Assembly: GCF_029323795.1 (NCBI RefSeq)
Contig: NZ_CP119758.1
Coordinates: 4,774,001-4,838,000 of the forward strand
From: Zobellia alginiliquefaciens
GTDB lineage: Bacteria; Bacteroidota; Bacteroidia; Flavobacteriales; Flavobacteriaceae
Direction: 5' to 3'
Length of the DNA stretch: 64,000 nucleotides
Shown: positions 1-7,883 of the stretch, in pieces
How positions within the stretch are numbered: the stretch's first letter is position 1
Layout of the letters: every line of letters starts with the position of its first letter
Program-made: the position numbers and the translations under genes
Notes under the pieces: generated by a model
Seen by the model: only the letters and a program-made list of their open reading frames with translations
What the model was told of the DNA's origin: nothing
Database searches by the model: none

Positions 1-599
1 TCCCCGTTCGGGGCATAGCCGTTCTCCTCGGACGGCTCAAGGCTCCCGGAGCCCGAAGCGAACCCGTAGATGGTCTCATAGTCCACGTCCTGCGAGGCCT
101 CGTCCGTTTCCAACAGAAGGGAAAGCGCTACGGGCTTTTCAAGTTCGAGCTGCGAGAATTCGCTCGAGGCCTCCCAGACCACCGGGACATCGGAAAGCTC
201 GTACATGACCTCGATATCCTCCGAGATGCCGAAATTATCGGCCCCTGTTATCCTTACCCTGTGCTCCCCCGTTGCGGAACCCTTGTACAGAAGCGGGGCG
301 CTAAGTCCCGTGGGCATGGACCATCCCTTTCCGGATTCCAAGGGGTTGCCCTCCATATCCTCGAAATGGCCCTCGCCGTCCAGTATCTCGTAGGTGATAT
401 TGTACTCGTAGTCCTCCAGTACCTCTTCCGGTACGATCGTAAATGTGCTGGGAAGCCCTTGGTTCACATAGCCTTCCGCAGTGTGCTGCTCGGTAAGCTC
501 GAACTCCACCTCGGTGATAAGGCCCACCTCCTTGGTGCACGCCAACGCTATTAAAAAAAGACTGAAACAGCAGACTGAAACCTTAAGGTACTTCTTCAT
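1..599 (-). CDS. TraQ/DUF3872-like conjugal transfer lipoprotein (C-terminus beyond window)
   Basis: The reading frame opens at an ATG (597-599) and stays open for 199 codons to the left edge, so only the N-terminal part is seen. The first residues form a lipoprotein signal ending in a cysteine near residue 21 (FLIALAC). The mature part has Ig-like beta-strand texture. Segments such as YNITYEILDGEG, LYKGSATG and GADNFG resemble the TraQ (DUF3872) family of CTnDOT-type conjugation operons, and a second similar domain seems to begin near residue 150. It lies downstream of traN and traO on the same strand, as traQ does in CTnDOT. Base composition is strikingly GC-rich (codons such as CTC, GGC, GCC, TCC) compared with everything to its right, which suggests recent transfer. 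Family assignment is from remembered pattern, moderate. Confidence 0.6.
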   Translation of the reverse strand, partial: MKKYLKVSVCCFSLFLIALACTKEVGLITEVEFELTEQHTAEGYVNQGLPSTFTIVPEEVLEDYEYNITYEILDGEGHFEDMEGNPLESGKGWSMPTGLSAPLLYKGSATGEHRVRITGADNFGISEDIEVMYELSDVPVVWEASSEFSQLELEKPVALSLLLETDEASQDVDYETIYGFASGSGSLEPSEENGYAPNG

Positions 600-802
600 T
601 TTTCCGAGGGACTATCGATTCTTTTTTTTAAACACCGTAAACGGTAGAACTCTCTTTTTGACAAGAAAGTCCTACAAGATATGGAATCGGTTTAAATTAT
701 ATATACCCTTACATCCATTTTGGACCCAACTATCGATGAAACGTATGATTTATGGATAAGAGGAAATAATATGTACGACTTTTTTAACTGCATAATCTGC
801 AA

Positions 803-1339
803 TCAATTAAAATAGTACCTGATTCCCAATCCGCTATAATTCGTAAGATTTCCAAAATCGCTGTTTACATGGTAAAATTCGGAGGTCTTTACCAATAAGG
901 AAAGGTGTTCGGTAAGTATAATGTCCAAATCGGCCGTAACTACTGCTCCAAAAATAAACTTACTATCCCCGTCAACAGAAATAATATTATTCAGTTCTAC
1001 ATTACCATTGTTCACCGACTCATAACCCGCTAAGGCTCCACCACCCAATGAAAGGGACTGCATTTTCCTGTTCCTGTTCCAGACTGTAAGAAAGTAAGAA
1101 TAACTCGCTGTGACACTTGTATATGGGATACTTGCAGATCCACTTTTATAATTTGTAGAAGTGCCATTTAGTGCTATTTGGGTGTGGGTATTTTCACTCA
1201 GGTTAGTATTGTAAGTTATCTCTCCTCCATAGCCATCACCAAATAAACCACCGGATACCGAAAATGTATTGGAATAAGTTTGAGAAAAAACTACTATAGG
1301 AAAACATAGCAATAAAAGTAAAACCGTGATATGTTTCAA
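803..1339 (-). CDS. traO: Conjugal transfer protein TraO (CTnDOT-type)
   Basis: A 178-aa exported protein: hydrophobic signal peptide ending in VFSQ, then a beta-rich body. The motif SLGGGALAGYESVN, the later FIFGAVVTADLDIILTEHLSLLV stretch and the C-terminal GLGIRYYFN strand match the TraO family of Bacteroidota conjugative transposons, thought to be an outer-membrane-associated part of the mating machinery. The start is TTG at 1337-1339. It overlaps the upstream traN stop as TTGA, implying translational coupling, and no ATG precedes the signal peptide. The C-terminal aromatic residue pair looks like an outer-membrane beta-barrel end. No other conjugation genes lie to its right, so it is either the edge of an integrated element or a remnant. 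Confidence 0.75.
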   Translation of the reverse strand: MKHITVLLLLLCFPIVVFSQTYSNTFSVSGGLFGDGYGGEITYNTNLSENTHTQIALNGTSTNYKSGSASIPYTSVTASYSYFLTVWNRNRKMQSLSLGGGALAGYESVNNGNVELNNIISVDGDSKFIFGAVVTADLDIILTEHLSLLVKTSEFYHVNSDFGNLTNYSGLGIRYYFN

Positions 1340-2349
1340 TTCGAGGGAGAATTAATTAGTAAATAATCGAGTGGTAGTATTACCATGTTATCGCTATTCG
1401 CATCGGCCAAAACTACAGAGACTTTTTCTCTGGCGCTAATATTAAAATTTTTGAACACATATACAACTTCATTAATGCCTTCAGGATCTATACTTTCTTG
1501 GAGATTAAAAGTGTACAGCGGATTCATAATTTTCTCAAGTTGTCCAACTTTCGATTTTTTAAAAAAGCTCAGTCCTGCAATATCATATTTTTTTTTGGAG
1601 TTGTTCTCTATTTGAACCACAAAATATTTTTCGTTCCGATCCACCAAAATATTATTAAGGCGCACGGAAATTTTTTTATTCTGTCTAAAACTTCTTTTAA
1701 AAACGGTTTTCTGCAGATAGTTATTTTCGCAATAAATACGATAATACTCTTCACGATCTACATCATATAAATCCTCTTCCCCACTCTCAGCATTACTTTC
1801 AAACCTGGATTCTTTAGCCATACTGTCATTCTGCTGTAACGGAACATCTGCGACCTGTATTTGACTAATTCCATCATCTAGTTTGCTCCCTTCTGGAATA
1901 TTTTGTGATGACTCTTCATAGGTTGCATCACTTATTTGACGCTGACTATCAGAATATTTTTCTGCAACTTCAGGTTTTTGCGAACTATTGTTGTTACTTG
2001 GTATGGTTCTACTTATAGCTTGATCTTTTGTTAAAATAAAACTGAATTCCGGTACTTCCTCTGCATAACTCAGTGCAAACGAATAAATATAGCCCTCTTC
2101 AGTAATAACCAAAAGATTACTTGGCCTACCATTCTTACCTTTAAGCAACCCTATATTAGAACCGCTCTCATAAGTAAATGTAAAATTTGCCGCAGGCTCT
2201 ACAACTTTTTTAATATTAGATGGAAAAAAAATCGTGGTCGTTACAAAATCATTAGTTTTTACAGCAATTGGAGTCTGGGACCAAAGAATAGGGTTATTAA
2301 ATAAAAAACTGCCTAGAAAAAGAATTAATAAAGTAGGGAACGACTTCAT
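1336..2349 (-). CDS. traN: Conjugative transposon TraN-like protein (DUF4138)
   Basis: A 337-aa secreted protein with signal peptide (residues 1-25, ending LWSQ). Two conserved blocks flank a low-complexity Ser/Asn/Glu-rich middle. The N-terminal block (about 30-115) carries TIFFPSNIKKVVEP and NLLVITEEGYIYSF, the TraN-type region that in related systems interacts with outer-membrane partners. The C-terminal block (about 195-330) carries YYRIYCENNYLQK, RLNNILVDRNEKYFVVQIEN and YTFNLQESIDPEGINEVVYVF. It overlaps traO by 4 nt. A clear paralogue with the same block order lies at 46811-47794 on the same strand. The variable linker is much longer than needed, a usual feature of the family. Confidence 0.75.
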   Translation of the reverse strand: MKSFPTLLILFLGSFLFNNPILWSQTPIAVKTNDFVTTTIFFPSNIKKVVEPAANFTFTYESGSNIGLLKGKNGRPSNLLVITEEGYIYSFALSYAEEVPEFSFILTKDQAISRTIPSNNNSSQKPEVAEKYSDSQRQISDATYEESSQNIPEGSKLDDGISQIQVADVPLQQNDSMAKESRFESNAESGEEDLYDVDREEYYRIYCENNYLQKTVFKRSFRQNKKISVRLNNILVDRNEKYFVVQIENNSKKKYDIAGLSFFKKSKVGQLEKIMNPLYTFNLQESIDPEGINEVVYVFKNFNISAREKVSVVLADANSDNMVILPLDYLLINSPSN

Positions 2350-2558
2350 AAGTAGGTCTAATTTCTTTCAACAATGTTTAGGTATCTTACATAAGAATGT
2401 AAAACGAAAAACACAAAAATACGAATTAACGGGAAAACAAACCAAATAATCGATGAACAGAGAAGTTTGCTGGTTTTAGGTGGTTCTATATAGTTAAACA
2501 ACGGAATAAAGTTTGGGAAAGAGGATAAAGTTATAGTTTTTAATACCGGCCAAATTCA

Positions 2559-2604
2559 AGACAGTATCCAAAATTTTGTGTAAACAGAATTTTGGATACT
2601 GTCT
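2559..2604 (-). terminator. Perfect 17-bp stem-loop after the 2618-3310 gene
   Basis: Arms 2559-2575 and 2588-2604 are perfect inverted repeats (AGACAGTATCCAAAATT and its complement) separated by 12 nt. The hairpin sits 13 nt past the stop of the minus-strand lipoprotein gene and before the traN upstream region. There is no long T-run on the minus side, so intrinsic termination is likely but not certain; it may instead be a short repeat or mRNA-stabilising structure. Confidence 0.5.
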
Positions 2605-2617
2605 ATTTAAAATTAGT

Positions 2618-3310
2618 TCAATCGATTTCTTGAAACTCCCATTCTATAACTCTTGCTTGGGGAAAATCTTCTGCTGGCAAACCCATTGCCCGAGATTGTT
2701 CATTTACTAAAAATGCTTTAAAATAAGTATCAGATGTGTTCAAAAGATGTACATGAATATCAGTTATTGGTTTTATGTTGGTCCACTGGTCTTCCGACTT
2801 ATAGTCTGAGAAATAAGAGTTTGAGTAATCAATACTAGTTATTATGGAGTCATTAGCTCGTTTGTAAAGTTGGTTAAACGGCATATCTTTCCATTCCTCC
2901 AAAAACCCTTTTACCCTTTTAGAAACATACTCCACCGTACCATTTGTTTCCTTTAGTTTTGTTATCTGAGTTCTTGCCATTTTCAAATAAGATGGACATT
3001 TCTCCATCAAATTCGTAACAAAATCTGTTGCGAAAGCGTAACCTATTTTCTTTTCGTCGGTCGATTTTATTTCTTGAGCTATTCCTTTTCTAACCGTTTT
3101 AATTAAATCAGTGTTTTCACTGTTTATCGTTTTAGCAGCCACTAGCATATCTTCTAAAATAACTTGGTGAGATTTCCCATTCATTTCTATGTTTTCAATG
3201 GCTTTGCAATATTTTTGTGAAAGTTTTTCAACCAAAACATCCTTCTTTTGGGCTTGACAGCTTATTAAAAGTAAAAAGAATATTGCTAGATAAGATTTGT
3301 TGAAATTCAT
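2618..3310 (-). CDS. Uncharacterised lipoprotein
   Basis: A 230-aa lipoprotein. The signal peptide ends in a lipobox (LLLISC, Cys near residue 18) followed by QAQKK, predicting a lipid-anchored periplasmic protein. The body is mostly helical and charged; the C-terminal third (from about residue 165) has alternating hydrophobic residues, e.g. ITDIHVHLL and YFKAFLVNEQ. No family is recognised. It begins a run of five minus-strand exported proteins next to T6SS effector genes. A periplasmic immunity role is possible by position only. Confidence 0.6.
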   Translation of the reverse strand: MNFNKSYLAIFFLLLISCQAQKKDVLVEKLSQKYCKAIENIEMNGKSHQVILEDMLVAAKTINSENTDLIKTVRKGIAQEIKSTDEKKIGYAFATDFVTNLMEKCPSYLKMARTQITKLKETNGTVEYVSKRVKGFLEEWKDMPFNQLYKRANDSIITSIDYSNSYFSDYKSEDQWTNIKPITDIHVHLLNTSDTYFKAFLVNEQSRAMGLPAEDFPQARVIEWEFQEID

Positions 3311-3352
3311 ATAGCTCTAGGAAATATTGTTTTTCTTCTCTATTTAAAGATA

Positions 3353-3778
3353 TCAATTAATTATTTCCAGATGACTTAAATCTGTCTCCACCTTTTCATA
3401 CGTGGCGGTATCAACTTCATTCGGTTGTTTTATGACCATTAAACTATCCCTGAATGTCACGATTTCATATAATGGGTCTCCGTTTGAGTAGACCGTGTTG
3501 TCAAGGATTTTATATTTTGAGCGAAACCCCATGCCTACCTTATATTCGATTAATTGTCCTTCACTCTCAAAAACCAAATAAAAATGGTCCATGCCGTCCC
3601 CGTCTTCCGATTCATCATTCGATGCTTCGATAACATCTTCACCATCTATTCTCATGGTGAAGCCTATTTCCGGTTTTGAACGGCGCTCATAATGCCAAGT
3701 TCCGTATAAATTCACTTCACTTTCTTGACTTGACACAACAAATGGCAACAACATAATAAAAACAATAAGGTACCTCAT
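3353..3778 (-). CDS. Small secreted lipocalin-like protein
   Basis: A 141-aa protein with signal peptide (residues 1-17, VVSSQ) and a short beta-rich body. It opens with LYGTWHYER, the kind of G-x-W motif that starts lipocalin-like calycin barrels, and continues with paired strands (FYLVFESEGQLIEYKVG, YEIVTFRDSLMVIKQ). An acidic stretch near residue 55 (ESEDGDGMD) is notable. The family is not certain. It lies 42 nt upstream of the next lipoprotein gene on the same strand and is followed on the right by MITE-like copy 1. Role unknown; position among T6SS cargo genes makes a periplasmic immunity function conceivable. Confidence 0.55.
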   Translation of the reverse strand: MRYLIVFIMLLPFVVSSQESEVNLYGTWHYERRSKPEIGFTMRIDGEDVIEASNDESEDGDGMDHFYLVFESEGQLIEYKVGMGFRSKYKILDNTVYSNGDPLYEIVTFRDSLMVIKQPNEVDTATYEKVETDLSHLEIIN

Positions 3779-3806
3779 TATTATTTGTATCTATAATATT
3801 TATTTT

Positions 3807-3966
3807 CCCCGCTAGCGCTCGTATTTTACGAGTGCCGTCTATGCTACTCACATTACAGTTTTCATCCTATTTCTCCAAAAACACAAAAGATTTCAGATAG
3901 ATTTCTTTTTAGTTTACACCTGTTCTTAATTTGTACGGCACTCGTTGCAAACGAGCGCTAGCGAGG
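3807..3966. repeat. MITE-like inverted-repeat element, copy 1
   Basis: About 160 bp. Left end (3807-3837) contains CGCTAGCGCTCG, a short loop, then CGAGTGCCGT. The right end (3935-3966) is its inverted complement, ACGGCACTCG ... CGAGCGCTAGCG. Each end can also fold on itself. There is no coding capacity inside. The interior begins with CTCACATTACAGTTTTCAT, shared with copy 2 at 5581-5730. The element ends 3 nt before the stop codon of the next minus-strand gene. Confidence 0.75.
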
Positions 3967-3968
3967 TA

Positions 3969-4718
3969 TTATTGAACGAACACATCTTTTTCGAAGTATT
4001 TGAAATGCTCTTTAACAACTACGGAGCTATCAGAAGGAATGTCGTATACTATTTCCTCCAAGATACTACCTCTAACTGTCTGATTTCCTTTTTTTCTAGC
4101 GAAAATCCCAAAACCCGGAGAAAAAGAACCATCACTAAAAGTGTCTTTTTTTATCAACCCGTTTTCATATTCATTTTCAACGATTACCGTTAAGAAATAG
4201 TAATCCGACAGATAATATTTATCCGATGTATAGTTGGAATTATAGTTCAAAACTTTTCCAATATTTTTACCCACCTCTATCGTATCGGATATTTCCAAAC
4301 TAAAGAAAGAACTGTTTTTTAAGTCTATTTCCTCATTATTCAGATAATGTATCGATTGATTCTTGTACATACTGTCACGGACGATAACGTACTCCTCAAA
4401 ACTCTTTGGTTTCCCATCTTCTCGATAATAGTTCCACCAACCCTTTTTAATGTCTTCTTCAAAAAGTCCTTTTGATTTCAGGTTCCCATTTCTATAATAT
4501 ACATAAACCGTATCCGAAATACTACCATTTACGTATTTCCCTTTGGTTTTGACTTCCCCCGAATCATAATATTCAGTATACCCCCCGTTAAACAATCCAT
4601 TTTCGCCTATCGTAGATTCAAACTTTAAATTACCACTTGGGTAGAGCTCTTTATGTACTTCATTTTTACAGGAGAACACAACAAAAAAGATGAGTAGAAA
4701 ACTTGACGTACGAAACAT
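3969..4718 (-). CDS. MORN-2-repeat lipoprotein
   Basis: A lipoprotein of about 249 aa starting at the ATG at 4716-4718; an upstream in-frame TTG at 4739 would add seven residues before the signal peptide and is less likely. The signal peptide ends VVFSC. The N-terminal half holds tandem MORN_2-type repeats: ELYPSGNLKFE, EYYDSGEVKTKGKY, VYYRNGNLKSKGLF and NYYREDGKPKSFEEY. The C-terminal half is beta-rich without known motifs. MORN_2 proteins of this kind are abundant in Bacteroidota, and some are found as immunity or antitoxin partners. It sits between two MITE-like elements in the T6SS-linked cargo region. Confidence 0.65.
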   Translation of the reverse strand: MFRTSSFLLIFFVVFSCKNEVHKELYPSGNLKFESTIGENGLFNGGYTEYYDSGEVKTKGKYVNGSISDTVYVYYRNGNLKSKGLFEEDIKKGWWNYYREDGKPKSFEEYVIVRDSMYKNQSIHYLNNEEIDLKNSSFFSLEISDTIEVGKNIGKVLNYNSNYTSDKYYLSDYYFLTVIVENEYENGLIKKDTFSDGSFSPGFGIFARKKGNQTVRGSILEEIVYDIPSDSSVVVKEHFKYFEKDVFVQ

Positions 4719-4838
4719 TATTAATTTTGTTTTAACCAATGGTTAACCCCTCCTCTTTCTATCATTTTCCCGACGGATTGAATCTAGGACTCTAAGCCTG
4801 TAACCGAAAGCCACCTAATCTTCGTAGTATTCTAAAGA

Positions 4839-5363
4839 TTACTTCACATAAATTTCATAAAGAATATGATCCTCGATCGTTCGAAAACGAACGCTATCTG
4901 GACTTACTTCTTCATACAAATAATCTTTAATGTAACCTTCTAATGAGTGATTACCTCTCTTATTGAACTTAATACCGTAAATAATAAAAAGAGAATCGTG
5001 TATTCTAGCGAAAGTATCGGATTTTTTATTTTGGAATTCCGAGAAATCTTCGGAAAGCTTATCAGTATTTGCAAAATATAAATCTACAAAATGAGTTGTT
5101 TTAGATGTCTTCTTTATGGTGTCAAACTTTGATTTATAAACAATATATCCTTTTATAGAATCCTTCAAGGCTATAGTGTCCGGTAATTTAAAGTCCAAAT
5201 ATCTATCCCCGTCCAAAACACGAAAATTTTCACTAATCCTTGGTGAAATAACTACCTCCTGACTTTTATTTCTTTTGCTTTGATTATCCTTACAACTATA
5301 ACAGATAAAGCCAAAAAGAAATATGTATTTAATAATCGCCCTTATCGAATATTTCTTCTGCAC
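4839..5363 (-). CDS. Uncharacterised lipoprotein
   Basis: A 174-aa protein beginning at GTG (5361-5363); no ATG precedes the signal segment. A hydrophobic helix (about 12-24) ends in CYSC, a lipobox, followed by KDNQSKRNK. The mature body is charged with predicted beta strands (GYIVYKSKFDTI, FVDLYFANTD, SLFIIYGIKF) and no recognised family. Its 5' end overlaps the 3' end of the small upstream reading frame (5329-5571) by 35 nt, suggesting coupling or that the upstream frame is degenerate. Candidate periplasmic immunity by neighbourhood only. Confidence 0.55.
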   Translation of the reverse strand: MQKKYSIRAIIKYIFLFGFICYSCKDNQSKRNKSQEVVISPRISENFRVLDGDRYLDFKLPDTIALKDSIKGYIVYKSKFDTIKKTSKTTHFVDLYFANTDKLSEDFSEFQNKKSDTFARIHDSLFIIYGIKFNKRGNHSLEGYIKDYLYEEVSPDSVRFRTIEDHILYEIYVK

Positions 5364-5571
5364 GTTCTTGGTTCTTTTTATTTTCTTTATAAATTAAATC
5401 TTGTGACTTTTTTAGAATTTTCTTTTGCAAGATAGTATCTCTTATTTCCTGCACGCCAACATAATACAATTCATCATTGAAAAGTTCTACAACAGGTCGA
5501 ACCTTTTTAAATCTATATAATGTATCAATACTCATTTTTAGACCTAATGAATCTTGGTTCGGATGGGTCAA
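5329..5571 (-). pseudogene. Probable 5'-truncated gene fragment beside MITE copy 2
   Basis: An 80-codon frame beginning at TTG (5571), or a 68-codon version from an internal ATG. It has no signal peptide or complete domain and is rich in Lys, Glu and Gln towards the end. Immediately upstream lies MITE-like copy 2; followed into that element, the frame meets an in-frame TGA. The simplest reading is that this is the 3' remnant of a longer gene whose 5' part was lost when the repeat arrived. A genuine small protein cannot be excluded. Confidence 0.45.
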
Positions 5572-5580
5572 AAAATATTC

Positions 5581-5730
5581 CCCCGCTAGCGCTCATATTT
5601 TTCGAGTGCCGTCTATATTTACTCACATTACAGTTTTCATCTTAATTATCTAAAAACACACTAGACTTCAGATAACTGTACTTTTAGTTTAATCCTGCTC
5701 TTACTTTGTACGGCACTCGTTGCGGGAGGG
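5581..5730. repeat. MITE-like inverted-repeat element, copy 2 (right end eroded)
   Basis: The left end CCCCGCTAGCGCTC plus CGAGTGCCGTCTAT and the interior block ACTCACATTACAGTTTTCAT match copy 1 at 3807-3966. The right end begins ACGGCACTCGTTGC as in copy 1 but then changes to GGGAGGG, so the outer right arm is lost or replaced. Together the two copies flank a 1.6 kb block of three minus-strand genes. Confidence 0.7.
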
Positions 5731-5737
5731 AAACAAT

Positions 5738-6676
5738 CTACTTAAATTTTATTGTAGAAGTCAATTGATTGAATTTTTCAATATTCTCCTGAAAGTTTTC
5801 TTTCGCACTCCCCATTATAGCCAAGGCTCTTCTACCATCTTGGATAACAGTAAATACTATCTGGGTTTCCACACCTTCAGATTCGCCATAAACCAATTCT
5901 TTAAAACAATGGTAACCATTTATGTTATCTTTTGATGTTTGTTTTCTACCAGTAACTTTAAACCCTTTCTCAATACTAGAGTTTATGACGTTGTCAACTA
6001 TAAAATTTAAATTGGGATTAGCAGGATCAACGAGCATTTGGTTTATAACATATGAAGAAACATTTACATCACTAGGCTCCTCTGCATTTTCCGTAAAGTG
6101 AAATATTTCATTTGAACGAAAAAATAGTTTAAAGCCACTCTTTTCTATATCAATAGAAAAAAATGCTGCTTCCATCAAGCCTATTTCTCGGTCTTTGTCA
6201 TATTTTATGCTTTTAAATGAATTTATTATATGACTAACTTCAGTGTTGTTAGTATTGTTCGTAACAGCAACCGCTAATACAGAAAAAAAAGCATCGCCAA
6301 AAACCAAGGTTACGGCTCTGTTTGCATAGTCACTATTGGTAACGAGCACTTTTCCATAGTAATCATCAATTATCGTTTCTTCAAATTCATATACAATTGC
6401 TCCTATTTTCTCATATGCTTTTTTGGAATACTTGTTAGAATCCGCATAATAATCTGTACCATACATATCATAAAAGCGGATAATCTCATTATCACCGTTT
6501 TCAAGACCTATAAAATCTTTTGATAGTTGAAACCCTGATGGTAATTGAAGGGATATTCTCGTTCCCGGAACTAATGTTAAATCTTTTTTTGTTTTATCGC
6601 TAATAAGAGTTTTTTGAGATGAACAAAGCGATGTAAAAAGAAAAAATAAGGGTAAAACAAGATATTTAAAATTCAT
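5738..6676 (-). CDS. Secreted protein with two tandem PsbP/DcrB-like domains
   Basis: About 312 aa from the ATG at 6674-6676; a GTG nine nt upstream is also in frame. A signal peptide (about 1-20, LFTSLCSSQ) is followed by two halves of similar plan. Each begins with a beta-rich segment and ends with a helix plus strand (EVSHIINSFKSIKYD near residue 155; ENIEKFNQLTSTIKF at the C-terminus), the layout of PsbP/DcrB/DUF1795-like folds. Proteins of this fold act as chaperones or immunity factors in some secretion systems. It follows the 6686-7078 gene with almost no gap (stop TAG, then GTG), so the two are probably co-transcribed. Periplasmic immunity is an inference. Confidence 0.55.
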   Translation of the reverse strand: MNFKYLVLPLFFLFTSLCSSQKTLISDKTKKDLTLVPGTRISLQLPSGFQLSKDFIGLENGDNEIIRFYDMYGTDYYADSNKYSKKAYEKIGAIVYEFEETIIDDYYGKVLVTNSDYANRAVTLVFGDAFFSVLAVAVTNNTNNTEVSHIINSFKSIKYDKDREIGLMEAAFFSIDIEKSGFKLFFRSNEIFHFTENAEEPSDVNVSSYVINQMLVDPANPNLNFIVDNVINSSIEKGFKVTGRKQTSKDNINGYHCFKELVYGESEGVETQIVFTVIQDGRRALAIMGSAKENFQENIEKFNQLTSTIKFK

Positions 6677-6685
6677 ACAAATCAC

Positions 6686-7078
6686 CTAAAACTCTTGAAA
6701 CCTGTTCTTTTTCCTCTTTGGCAATGAAAACCCAGCTTTCTTGATAAGTATTGTATCACTTACTACACTATCCAATAGAATTTCACTTGAGCTCGGGTTC
6801 TTAGAAGAGTACCTAACTTTATAAAAATGATTTAAATATAATTTTTTATTTTCATAAAATGGTGATGTTGAATGATACTCCTTACCTGTAACATAATATT
6901 TATAGACCAAACTTGGACCAGCCGTAGCGGTTCCTCCATCAATATCATAGACGTAGCCAATTGTGTATTTTTCATGTTGGGCAATATCATATTTGGACCA
7001 AACTGTTATTGCTAATAATACTCCAGCAAAAAGAAAAAATAGCAATAGGCTAAAATATTTATTTTTCAATAAATTCAA
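6686..7078 (-). CDS. Small single-span membrane protein, candidate immunity (DUF3592-like)
   Basis: A 130-aa protein starting at TTG (7076-7078), which overlaps the preceding stop as TTGA. One strong N-terminal transmembrane segment (about residues 8-26) is followed by a beta-rich soluble domain: TIGYVYDIDGG, SLVYKYYVTGKEYHS, FYKVRYSSKNPSSSEILLD. The order 'x-Y-x-x-x-G-K-x-Y', then 'x-V-x-Y-x-x-x-N-P' is typical of DUF3592-like domains; a second such protein lies at 46392-46790. Overlap with the decayed toxin tail upstream is the arrangement expected of a toxin-immunity pair. Function not proven. Confidence 0.55.
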   Translation of the reverse strand: MNLLKNKYFSLLLFFLFAGVLLAITVWSKYDIAQHEKYTIGYVYDIDGGTATAGPSLVYKYYVTGKEYHSTSPFYENKKLYLNHFYKVRYSSKNPSSSEILLDSVVSDTILIKKAGFSLPKRKKNRFQEF

Positions 7079-7429
7079 TTCTCTTTAATTTTTTTAGAAG
7101 CAGCACCTATCGTAATTTTTATAGTAGACTTTCCTCCTTGTGCGAAAATATCACCAAGACCGGGAGCAAAGGTGGACAATGGTTTTCCAACGCCTTCAGT
7201 AAATGAACTACTAGCTTTATATTTTAAACTACCAAAAACCATGTTAGTAGTAAAATTATTTAAATTGTTTGTACCATAATCGTTTTTAGATTTCCAGTCA
7301 AATGCAGATTTTATAACGACACCTCCATAATTACTAAAAAAACCACTCACTCCTACATCAAATTTGTCGATTTTTTGCAATACGCATATTATCTTGTTCT
7401 ACCGTACACTTTTCAAGGAAATATTTGTT
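7075..7429 (-). pseudogene. Decayed, displaced effector C-terminal tail (frameshifted)
   Basis: Two frames join here. From 7429 leftwards one frame reads NKYFLEKCTVEQDNMRIAK and soon stops. This closely matches the C-terminal region of the intact effector at 7883-9124 (KKYYLEERTVKQDNTGVARK). A second frame, open from 7380 (TTG) to 7075, encodes 101 aa starting DKFDVGVSGFFSNYGG with many Gly, Ser and Lys. Removing one base from the A6 run at 7371-7376 would fuse the two. I read this as a toxin tip with its conserved junction, separated from its effector body and frameshifted. Its putative immunity gene (6686-7078) follows with a 4-nt overlap. Confidence 0.55.
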
Positions 7430-7451
7430 TCAAATTTTAATCAAAGCAACT

Positions 7452-7883
7452 CTAATTCGATAAGTCTATTCCAAGGAAAATTTTAAAAAAAATAGGATAG
7501 AACGCTAAGAAAAAACAAAAGAATAAATATAGAAAAAAATGAAAATTCCTATTTTCATCATCAAGGTTTCGAAATTCATCTATAATAGTTATCCATTTAT
7601 TGTTTTTATAAAACAAAAGATAACTTAATCCTAAAAAGAAAAAAGAACAAATTAAAACATGATGGGGTCCAACATTCTTCAGCAAATTAATCACAAAAGA
7701 AATTTTAAGAACATAGGAGAGCGTAACCATAAGAAATACGAACTGCGCCATTAAGGTTAGCGCAGTACCCACTAATGCAGAAAACTGGGCGTCATTGTCC
7801 CAAAGACTGCGAGAGAACTTGTACTGAAGGTAAAACATATACCTATAAAACCTTGGCGGACGTAGATTTTCTATCCAGCTCAT
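7452..7883 (-). CDS. Polytopic membrane protein, candidate immunity to the adjacent effector
   Basis: A 143-aa protein with at least three hydrophobic spans (about residues 36-60, 74-91 and 115-136), Lys/Asn between them and an amphipathic N-terminus. Its ATG overlaps the effector's stop codon as TAATG, so translation is coupled. A multi-span inner-membrane protein directly after an effector with glycine-rich hydrophobic segments is what is expected of an immunity protein against a membrane-acting toxin. No family is recognised; the role is inferred from position and topology. Confidence 0.6.
   Translation of the reverse strand: MSWIENLRPPRFYRYMFYLQYKFSRSLWDNDAQFSALVGTALTLMAQFVFLMVTLSYVLKISFVINLLKNVGPHHVLICSFFFLGLSYLLFYKNNKWITIIDEFRNLDDENRNFHFFLYLFFCFFLAFYPIFFKIFLGIDLSN

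Noticed and set aside
1..599. Plus-strand frames at 205-393 and 261-554 and the minus frame at 301-540
   Set aside because: All lie within the longer continuous minus-strand TraQ-like frame, which has a lipoprotein signal and a plausible family pattern.
3807..3966. Small RNA gene within the MITE-like element
   Set aside because: The main evidence is terminal inverted repeats; no promoter element or terminator T-run was found and the second copy has lost one end.
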